From Podila epigama (Eukaryota; Mortierellomycota; Mortierellomycetes; Mortierellales; Mortierellaceae), in NCBI GenBank assembly GCA_015679605.1, contig JAAAVE010000505.1, positions 5,063-17,809 on the forward strand: DNA of 12,747 nucleotides, in the 5' to 3' direction. Made by a program: the position numbers and the translations under genes. This document shows, piece by piece, positions 4,788 through 12,229 of the stretch (position 1 is the stretch's first letter; the number at the start of each line of letters is the position of its first letter). The notes beneath the pieces were generated by a model that worked only from the letters and a program-made list of their open reading frames with translations, was not told where the DNA came from and did no database searches.

Positions 4788-7552
4788 TCAGAGCTTCTTG
4801 TTTATTATGCTGAGAACCATCTTCTTACGGAGAAGTGGCATATGTTGCTGTGAAAAGTCAAACTTGGTCATGCCTCGACTCTTGGACTCGATGAACATGC
4901 ACGTAAACACACCGCAATCGAACCCGTTCTGTTGCTGTGGAATATTCTTTGGACACAAGCTCTCCCATCCTTCGAAATCGAATGGTGTCTTGAGTTTATC
5001 CAGACTTTCTTTTTGCAAGTAATCGCGTAGGATCTGCGTGGAAGGACAAGAAGGAATAGAAAGAAAGAAAGTTAAAAATGATGAAAAAAGTACCTGCATG
5101 TCTTTTGAGGGATTACAGATAAAACTTACCAGGAAGCATTTCGGATTGTTTCCAAGTAAGGAATCATAATACTCAATTTGTTTTTTCTTCATATCAATTA
5201 CTGCCGAAGTCCAGTGGTTCCCAGAACAATGGATAGGAACCAATAAATAGTCCATCGCGAACACATTGACCTACGAAAAGCACATTACATTGTCAAACTT
5301 TCAACATTAGCCTTTGTTCTCATATTAGGCTTGTAGCCCAATCTATAGCTTAGATCACGGGTCCCTTTTTTTTCTTACCTTCTTGGTCCAGCGCCGAACC
5401 TTGTCATATCCAGACTCACTAAGTGTCTTGTAGAAGAACGTGCTAAAGACGTGAACCTTGGGCAAGTTGGGCGTCTCCTTGCTCCTGGCCATAATGAGCT
5501 GTCCATAAAAGTTGATGACCTCGTCGTTAAGCCATTCGCCAGGACGTAATGTATGAATATCCTTTTTCATTATTGACACATTGAAACCCTCCACGACTTG
5601 ACCATAGCCATCAGATAGTGCATTCTGAACCTATTGAAGATAGAGAGTTACAAGAGACGGTTGGTTGTTTTTTTCCTACTTCTTTTTATCCTTCTTCCTA
5701 TGTTATACATGATGTCGTGGTGTTGTACCTGCTTTTCCTGTTCCTTAGTCAATGGCTTCATTAACTCTTGACTTGAACCAAGTTGTACTGAAAGCTATAG
5801 GAGTTAACACCATTACATGCGTCAGAAGAGCTCAAAAAAGCTTTCAGGGAAACGACTTTCGCGAGAAAAAAAATGCCTTGGTTCTTTTACCTCTTGGTCG
5901 ATCCGTTCATGCTCGCTCACGATATCGTTGTAATTTGGAACATCCTTCTTGATCTCAGCGACCCTATGAATCCATGATAATAAATGCAAATGGTATCAAA
6001 TGAGGTGCCTCAAACTTTCAAACTATGAAAAGTGCCAAGATATGATAGTACGCTTGCAAACCTACGTTGGTAGGTTCTTTGCAAGCAAGTTCCGAAGGTT
6101 CTGCAACCAGGTTGGCTCTTTTTCAGTGATTGGCTTCTATTGTGAACATCAATGTTATTCATCTTAGTCTGTGTAGAGTTGTCAATGTTGCCTCTATCAC
6201 CCGTTGATCAAAGTTTTCACTGCTACACCTTCATACCTTTGCTCGGAACCATGCTGGTCTCTTCTGGATATGTGTACGCTCTGTAGTCTCTTCATCCGAG
6301 TCTGTGCGTGGCCGACCATAGACACGAACCCTTGTATTATCTGTTACATCTCCCTCGTCATCATCAGTTTTCTCTGTCTTCACATTCGTCCTGACAGTGT
6401 CCGTGCGCAATACTCCAATGGTAGCATCCAGTGCTGCTTTTAGACGATCTATGAGGGAGGAAAAAAATATTACATCTTCCTCGTAAGCAAATGGTATAAG
6501 AAGAAACTGCACAAACAAGGTGACTACAATCAAAGAATTTTACCTTGAGCTGACTTTGTGGTTGATTGGTAGTGTCTATCGAGGAAACGTTGCCGTGCCA
6601 AGGAATCCTCCTTGGTGTACTAAATATTGCGTAGCATCAAGTCGATGTTGGAAGTAAGTAAAAAATTGCTCACTGTTTCATCTGCTCTTTAATTTCCCTG
6701 AGAGAGAGTCTCTGCATGTGTCCATTTTACCTTGCTCTGAAGAAGGGAGGTGGTCTTTTGAGCCTTGCTGGCATATATCCTTGGGCGAATCCGCAAGAGT
6801 GAGTCTTGCTGATATCTGTCTGATGGGTGGTTGAACCGAGATGTTGACCATACTGGTTGGTAATGCTGGCTGTGGTGAGAACGGCTGCTTTCGTTTCCGG
6901 ATTCGTCGGATGAAGAAGTTGAAGCCAATGCTCTTGTGGATGATCCATGTCCAGAGGAAGTCTGCCATGGTAGTTGTGTTCGCGATTTGAGCTGCGAAGC
7001 CGAGGCGATGGACGACGGTAGTTTGGTGTAGGGCTTTAGTTGGTAAGGCTTTGCAGATTCGCTTGATAGACTTGAGAGTGATGGTGTCGATCTGTGACGA
7101 CTTCCTTGTCTGCCGTAATCGCCTGAAGAGCGGTATTGTTCCTCGTCCAGTTCCTGTTCTTTGGTTGTGTTTGGCCAACTACTCTGGAAGCTGGAAAACA
7201 ATGGGTAGGCGCCTACCCAATCTAGTCGTTTCCGTTTATCTTGGAGAGGAGCTGCAAGAAACAAGAAAAAAGGAAAAACAATTAGCATCAGATGCTAGGA
7301 GTGGTCACCAAAACTAAATAGCTACAATGATGGGTTGAGAATGGAATTAGAATTTGTACGAGTAACATTTCTCTTACCCTTGCCCTTGCCATTGAGACGC
7401 GACTGATATAATGAGAGTGGGTCGAGTTTGTTGAAGAGAGTGCTGAGACCTGCCGAGACAAGCACTTTGGCCTTTTTTGAGTATTCCTCAAAGGAGTCTA
7501 GGTCGACAGCAGAGTGTTTTGGCTCGACAAAAGTCTTTCGCTTCTGTGTCAT
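4788..7552 (-). CDS. ULP1: Ulp1/SENP-type SUMO protease (peptidase family C48)
   Basis: C48 cysteine proteases mature SUMO precursors and remove SUMO from proteins; Ulp1 acts at the nuclear envelope in yeast. Ten exons on the minus strand: 7378-7552, 6731-7251, 6544-6619, 6237-6448, 6066-6136, 5891-5963, 5729-5794, 5379-5630, 5130-5270 and 4788-5033. They total 1833 nt and 610 residues. The catalytic domain fills roughly 399-610: WLND at 431-434, the catalytic His in GNHW (H501), Asp in EYYDS (D518), oxyanion Gln in QQQNGFDCG (Q563) and nucleophile Cys (C569). All four are present, so it should be active. The first 400 residues are polar, Ser- and charge-rich and poorly conserved, as usual. 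Introns are 95-126 nt. The start at 7552 was chosen because sequence upstream in frame looks like leader; an in-frame ATG at 7771 would add 73 residues. The Ulp1 class is favoured over Ulp2 by the compact, insertion-free catalytic domain. An AATAAA on the minus strand (4801-4806) lies just before the stop. Confidence 0.92.
6054..6084 (-). other. Hairpin covering a 5' splice site in the SUMO protease pre-mRNA
   Basis: The exon 5/intron 5 junction can fold as 5'-TTGCAAA-GAA-CCTAC / CAAC / GTAGG-TTTGCAA: twelve base pairs, a GAA bulge and a four-base loop. The donor GTAGGT (6065-6060) lies wholly in the 3' arm. The left arm codes for L-A-K-N-L-P. Pairing is seen in the sequence; an effect on splicing is inference. 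Confidence 0.7.
7202..7219. repeat. 18-bp perfect palindrome within SUMO protease exon 2
   Basis: TGGGTAGGCGCCTACCCA equals its own reverse complement. It encodes the run W-V-G-A-Y-P and begins 33 nt into exon 2 of the transcript. It is strikingly GC-rich against AT-rich surroundings. Confidence 0.9.
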
Positions 7553-8051
7553 GTTTCCAGAATCGCGCTTTGGTATAAAGAGTGGACGTGTCAAAAGCTG
7601 AAGAAAACTTGTGAAAGAAGGAGTGTGATTGTATGTCAAGAAGTTGAAGGTCTCAATGAAATGCAAGTGCACAACGCGATGTTTGAAAAGTGAGCGAGTG
7701 CAAAAAGAAAAGGAGAGAGCCTGATGATAATAATAATGATGGGATAAAGTGCACAAACATACATTCAACATTCACTCCACACCATCTGTGCAACATGTAT
7801 TAAGGACAGGCAACGCAAGGGGATCATGTTTGTGGCTTAGCAATTTTTTTTCTTTTTTTTTTTTGTGTCTATGTTTTGTGTAAACGGGCGAAGTTCGTTG
7901 GTTAACTTGTTCTCGTTGCTTCTATACCGACGCATTACTCATCTTTACATTCTCATTCTCGTCACATTCAGTTCCTCCGACTCATCCTTCGAGGCATCTT
8001 CATCACCCACACAAACACACACAAAACAACACAGCATAACACAACACTATC
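7553..8051. promoter_or_regulatory. Divergent promoter between the SUMO protease and HGH1
   Basis: These 499 bp separate two start codons facing outward. A T-rich run (7843-7864) sits on the HGH1 side, and a strongly A/C-rich, unstructured leader (about 8008-8051) leads into the HGH1 ATG (CTATCATGG). On the protease side is an AT-rich trinucleotide stretch (7725-7742). I see no clear TATA box or recognisable factor site, and no convincing coding frame. Confidence 0.5.
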
Positions 8052-10017
8052 ATGGACGCCCAAATTGAAGAGGTTGATATAGAAAACCGAGCACTCTTGA
8101 CTTGCATAACCAGAGGCACTCAAACCGTCGCACCCTTTTACTAACGATTCATCTTTTGCATGATATAGTTGCTCCCCTTCTTGCACGACGGCAGAGCGGA
8201 GGTAAAATAGGGACCAGTAACGCTTTCGATCTTTATCCATGAAAGAGGCACTCTTCGAATACCCGTCCTTAACATCCATCTGCTTGAATCAACCCGATCA
8301 ACATCTAGGTCCGTCAAATTGCCATTCACAACGTCGTCTCCTTTACGCCAAAGTCCTCCGAGTTCTTTCACATCTTTATCAAGCACGCAAAGTCTCTCAG
8401 CAAGGATCTGAAGGCATTGGTCAAGGAGGATTCCGTAAGCTTTTGATCTGTCTTTGCTACATCTCTCTTTGTTTTCTTGGAAAGATTTTGGTTTACATTT
8501 TAGATTGTCAGTCATCTCACTCCAACCTCTTCCTGATACACATAGGCTACCGCTCACGATGCTCTTCGAGCTCTTATCAACTTGTCAGGAGAGGAAGTGA
8601 TTTGCACTGAATTGGACGATGAGGAGTTTATCAAGTACTTGCTGTTCAACATTATCATTGTAAGAAGCCGTGGATCACCAATTGGAGCATTGGACTTTTT
8701 TTTTTATTTGTATTTTCTTTTTGTTATGCACAGGTCCCTGGCTGCGGCAGATGACAAAGTTTTTACACAAGTCTGACCTCAACACCCTCTCTTTCGTTCT
8801 CTCGCTACTCGTACATGATGGGATCATGTCGACCTAATCCTAGTCAAAAACCAACATCCTCGCTGATCTTGGATCAATGCTGATCTCTAACATGAGCAAG
8901 AACGACAACATCGCGACCAAGATTCTCAACATGGAGGCCAAGCCCATTGAGGGACTTTCAACTGCTAAAAACGCCATTGGTCAACTGGCAGACATCTTCT
9001 TGAAGGCAACCGACAAGAGCTACAACCCTCAGTGCAACTTTGACTTTTTGGCAGGCGTCTTTGCCACTGTGGCAGCTGTAAGTTGTAGTTTAAATTCCAA
9101 TGTTTGGAGGAACGATGTTTCCCACGTAGCTTTGTACTGACTATATTATCGTATATATATCTTTAGCTCCCTCTTGGACGCTCCCTGATGTTTGCCAAGG
9201 ATGATAGTGGATTGTCACCCTTGTCCAAGATTGTTTGTTTCACCGAGCATCCCAGCATTATCCGCCGCGGCGGTGTCATTACAGCAATCAAGTATGATTT
9301 AATGGAATACATCAATCGCTTATTGACTCTCACTCTGATTCAGAATGGCTAATCATGTGTTTTATCAATTTCATATTCTTCTAAAACTATTCACAGGAAC
9401 GCAAGCTTTGCTGTTGAGCACCACACTGCATTGCTGGATGAGCATGATATCAACGTCCTCCCATACATTTTGCTTCCTCTTTGCGGTCCCGAAGAATTCG
9501 ATCTTGATGTAAGTATAGGATTGCGATCTCCGACAAAAAAAGTCAAAATCAAGATGAAGCATCAACGTCTTAACCCTTTTTTTGGTCCGTGGAATGTTTA
9601 TCGCGACTTTATAACATATAGGACATGGAAGGAATGCCCGAGGATATCCAGCTCCTGCCTCCTACCAAGGTGAGTTCTGGAAAATTACATGATAAATGAA
9701 CGCGTTTGTTTTTGTCTTTTTACTAATATGTCCCTGCACTTTCTATTCGTATTGACTAGACGCGTGAGGCTGATGCTCATTTGAGGGAAACTCTGTTGGA
9801 GGGACTGATCTTGTTGACTGCCACCAGAGCTGGACGTGACTATCTCCGCGAGAAGAAGACATACCCTGTCATCCAAAAGATGCACTTGGCTGAGGAAAAC
9901 GAGCGTGTGCAAGACATCGCGGAGCAGATTGTCAACATGTTGATGAGAGACGAGGCACCCGAGATTTCTGAAGTTATTGAGGATGAAGACGACGAGGATG
10001 GTATCTCCGAAGTCTAG
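8052..10017 (+). CDS. HGH1: HGH1 (FAM203/BRP16), ARM-type chaperone cofactor for eEF2
   Basis: Hgh1 is a cytosolic armadillo-like protein that in yeast helps fold translation elongation factor eEF2 together with the TRiC chaperonin. Nine exons: 8052-8072, 8169-8201, 8309-8434, 8546-8659, 8844-9077, 9167-9291, 9397-9508, 9622-9669 and 9760-10017. They total 1071 nt and 356 residues. Family marks: IEELLPFLHDG then VRQIAIHNVV near the N-terminus, ALRALINLSGEE, LADLGSMLISNMSKND, the PLCGPEEF block (about 247-252), and a closing ATRAGRDYLREKKTYPVIQ then HLAEENERVQDIAEQIV. The tail is acidic (EDEDDED). These match the two conserved halves (DUF383 and DUF384). The first two exons are tiny (21 and 33 nt). 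Intron 1 has a weak GTTGAT donor but a perfect TACTAAC branch site (8139-8145). Intron 4 contains an internal AG-GT (see findings). Confidence 0.92.
8139..8145 (+). other. Perfect branch site TACTAAC in HGH1 intron 1
   Basis: TACTAAC lies 23 nt before the acceptor AG (8167-8168). It supports splicing of this intron although the donor GTTGAT is poor. Confidence 0.75.
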
Positions 10018-10734
10018 ATATCACTGGTTTAGTTTTACATTTTTGCATCTCTTTTATCTCATATACAATAATATTATTGTGTCTTTCTTCAATCCCTTTT
10101 GTGCGTTGAAATCCCATTGTTCTGTAAACGGTGTACAAGCCAGGCGAAAACGAATAGCCTGTGACCATGTAAAGTGCGCGATGTAAAATTTTTTCGGTGA
10201 CGTTTTTTCCAAAAAATAGAATTTTTTTTTTAAAAACACATTTTTTACTCCGACTGGCTATTTAATTGTGGTGCGAACTAGATGTTGTTTGTTTCCTCCT
10301 TTCTTTCGCACATTCCACAAAGGTATTATCATAATGCCAGAATTTGTCCAAACCGATTTTACATTCATTCTCGGATCAAGTCTTGGACACGACCTTATAC
10401 CTTCACAAGGACAAAGGAGACAACTACACAATGAAAGAAAAACCATTGGCAAAGCAGGATTATTAGGATTGATTGATGATGGACAGCATGACAACATGCT
10501 ATGAAGAGAGAATTGGCATTCGACCTTTTTTTTTCGTCGTTTGCCTTGTTCTCATTTTGTAGTATCAGTCTGTTGTCTAAGCACTCTCATGATCAATACA
10601 GTGGTCTCGTCTGTTTCCCTGATCAGGATTTTGGATCTCACCAAAAAAAACAAACAATTGTGATTCAGCATTCAACCCTATCTGGATTTTAACATTTTTC
10701 ATAATTTTTTTTTTCTACAGAACTTATATTCAAA
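10018..10734 (+). other. HGH1 3' UTR and RPS13 upstream region (717 bp)
   Basis: Just after the HGH1 stop is a perfect 16-bp palindrome ACAATAATATTATTGT (10065-10080), which may carry 3'-end processing signals. T- and A-runs fill 10185-10250. A TATA-like CTATTTAATT (about 10258-10267) is followed by a pyrimidine-rich stretch (10288-10309). A 56-codon open frame (10334-10504) is unrecognised. AACCCTA (10674-10680) resembles the telomere-repeat box known from ribosomal protein promoters. A strong acceptor-like TTTTCTACAG ends at 10720, 14 nt before the RPS13 ATG, with a TTTTAAC branch candidate. This suggests a 5' UTR intron whose donor may be GTATTA at 10323. Confidence 0.45.
10674..10680 (+). 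promoter_or_regulatory. Telobox-like AACCCTA upstream of RPS13
   Basis: AACCCTA matches the telomeric-repeat element found in many fungal ribosomal protein promoters and bound by Tbf1-type factors. It lies 55 bp before the ATG. If the 5' UTR intron proposed above is real, the site is intronic and may be a chance match. Confidence 0.35.
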
Positions 10735-11512
10735 ATGGGTCGCATGCACAGCAGTGGTAAGGGTATGTCGAGCTCCGCTCTCCCCTACAAGCGTTCTTCT
10801 CCCGCCTGGGTCAAGACCTCCCCCGAGGATGTCTGCGAGTCTATCTTCAAGCTCGCCAAGAAGGGTTTGACCCCCTCCCAGATCGGTGTCATTCTCCGTG
10901 ACTCCCAGGGTATTCCCCAGGTCAAGTCCGTCACCGGTAACAAGATCCTCCGTATCTTGAAGTCCAACGGTCTCGGCCCCGAGATCCCCGAGGATCTTTA
11001 CCACTTGATCAAGAAGGCCGTTGCCGTCCGCAAGCATCTTGAGCGCAACCGCAAGGACTGCGATGGCAAGTTCCGTCTCATTCTCATCGAGTCCCGTATC
11101 CACCGTCTTGCCCGTTACTACAAGACCGCTGGTCAGCTCCCTCCCACCTGGAAGTAGTATCCTTTTTTGTGTCGATCGATGATGTGATATGTTAATGTCA
11201 CGTCATGAATGTTGTTGTTATTGTTGTTGTTTGTTGCTTTTTTTCCCCACAATCAATCCTACAAAACCTATGTTCGACAGTACGTCAGAGTTTCCAAGGG
11301 GGGAGATGGCAATTGCAACCTATAAAGGGGAATGCGGGTACTCTTTTTTTTTTAAAAAAGAGGTCTCAATTTCCCTGGCGATTGCACGATCGAACCCTGC
11401 TCGGTATTCGTCTTCCTTAACTCGATAACCCGCGCGATATTTGTTATTGTCTGCTATTTTTGTGTTCCACCCTAATAGTGAGTCTGCCACTGCCTCCGCC
11501 CTCGTTGCCTAA
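10735..11512 (+). CDS. RPS13: 40S ribosomal protein S13 (uS15)
   Basis: A component of the small ribosomal subunit. Model: exons 10735-11156 and 11479-11512, 456 nt, 151 residues, exactly the usual eukaryotic length. Seen: [18 protein letters not shown] at the start, [49 protein letters not shown] and [17 protein letters not shown], all near-invariant family blocks. Read without splicing, the frame stops right after PPTWK at 11155-11157. The missing family tail [11 protein letters not shown] appears at 11479-11509 after a 322-nt intron that splits the Tyr codon (TA|T). Codon use is very biased toward C-ending codons (CGT/CGC, CTC, ATC, AAG), unlike its neighbours, as expected of a very highly expressed gene. 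AATAAA at 11610-11615 is the likely poly(A) signal. Confidence 0.97.
11157..11478 (+). other. Long intron 3 to the RPS13 body (322 nt)
   Basis: Donor GTATCC, acceptor CCTAATAG. It is two to three times longer than most introns here. It contains a TTG-repeat tract (11209-11236), a cryptic acceptor CGACAG ending at 11280, TATAAAG (11321-11327), and a 9-bp stem CTCTTTTTT/AAAAAAGAG around four T (11341-11362). Ribosomal protein introns often carry snoRNAs, but no C/D pair or other recognisable snoRNA was found. Confidence 0.8.
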
Positions 11513-11609
11513 ATGTTGCGCCACGCAATACTTTATAGACGACCGGTCGTTTTATGCTCTGGTCTGCGAGCATTGTTATTCTTGTCAAGCACGGATTCAA
11601 GCAAAGCTC

Positions 11610-11615
11610 AATAAA
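11610..11615 (+). terminator. AATAAA poly(A) signal of RPS13
   Basis: Canonical hexamer 98 nt after the RPS13 stop codon, the first in the downstream region. Confidence 0.6.
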
Positions 11616-11835
11616 TCGATTCAGAAACCAAAAAAAAGACAGCACATGACTTGGAAAACACACCAACGTGTTTTTTTGTTTTGACAGAGAGACGGACGGG
11701 ACCTTTTTTTTTGCAGCGTTGACTTTTCAAGAGAGGCGAGTGGATTATGGATGTGGAACGGGATTTTCAGAGGAATGGACAATGGATGGACCATTGAAAG
11801 AGGGTTACTGGTATGCCTTTTCTTTTTTTTTTTTT

Positions 11836-11941
11836 GACTTTGATAAAAAGGGTGATGATGACAATCTTAATCAAATTTTTGATGAGACAACGCCATGCTG
11901 TTGTATTGTATTCACACTGGCTGAGCCCTTTTTATCAAGTC
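11836..11941. repeat. Inverted repeat, 16-17 bp arms, 73-nt spacer
   Basis: GACTTTGATAAAAAGGG (11836-11852) and CCCTTTTTATCAAGTC (11926-11941) are reverse complements apart from one extra T in the left arm. The spacer is 11853-11925. T13 tracts flank both arms on their left and right respectively. Confidence 0.75.
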
Positions 11942-12229
11942 TTTTCTTTTTTTTTTTTTGTGTGTGTGGGTTTGTGGGCAAATGTGCAGAGACTTGAGGG
12001 AAAATCATGTAGTTCGTGTAGTTCAATAGTTTAGCAATTGACCTTTTGCAAAAGAAAAATACATGTTTGTATCAAATGTTTCTTCCCAACATGAAAACTG
12101 TATGATATATTATGAAAATCGCAATCTACATGATTGTTGATATTATTATTATTGTTGTTATTGAACAAAACAAAACACATCTTTTGTGCATGATTTTTTT
12201 TTTTAGAGATTATTCTATTCTACAAGTCC

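Larger units (their letters stand above)
11513..12229. other. Gene-free region between convergent RPS13 and proline-rich gene
   Basis: The first 100 bp are RPS13 3' UTR, with a 12-bp palindrome ACGACCGGTCGT (11539-11550) and AATAAA at 11610-11615. The rest is rich in T-runs, including two near-identical CTTTT(T)C-T13-G tracts (11816-11836 and 11941-11960), a long-armed inverted repeat (11836-11941), and a TTA/TTG repeat (about 12136-12163). Open frames here are low-complexity Phe-rich readings of T-runs and are not credible genes. Confidence 0.6.

Noticed and set aside
10258-10497. Minus-strand 79-codon open frame opposite the RPS13 upstream region
   Set aside because: Cys- and Pro-rich composition typical of an antisense shadow, with no promoter or splice context.
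10479-10627. C/D snoRNA in the RPS13 upstream region (TGATGG and CTGATC)
   Set aside because: The C-box match is imperfect, the spacing is about 140 nt, and there is no terminal stem. CCTGATCAGG is simply a 10-bp palindrome.
10699-11103. Minus-strand 134-codon frame over RPS13
   Set aside because: Shadow of the strongly biased RPS13 codons. The plus-strand protein is unmistakable.
11370-11460. tRNA-like or Pol III unit on the minus strand in the RPS13 intron (GGTTCGATC B-box-like, T6 downstream)
   Set aside because: The TTCGATCG loop lacks the C that must close the T-stem, the T-stem has a mismatch, and no matching acceptor or D-arm could be found upstream.
11157-11478. snoRNA in the RPS13 intron
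   Set aside because: A GATGATG C-box-like string is present at about 11181, but no CTGA D box and no closing terminal stem were found.
11668-11997. 109-codon plus-strand open frame downstream of RPS13
   Set aside because: Mostly Phe runs from T-tracts, with no recognisable motif. It lies in a 3' flank.
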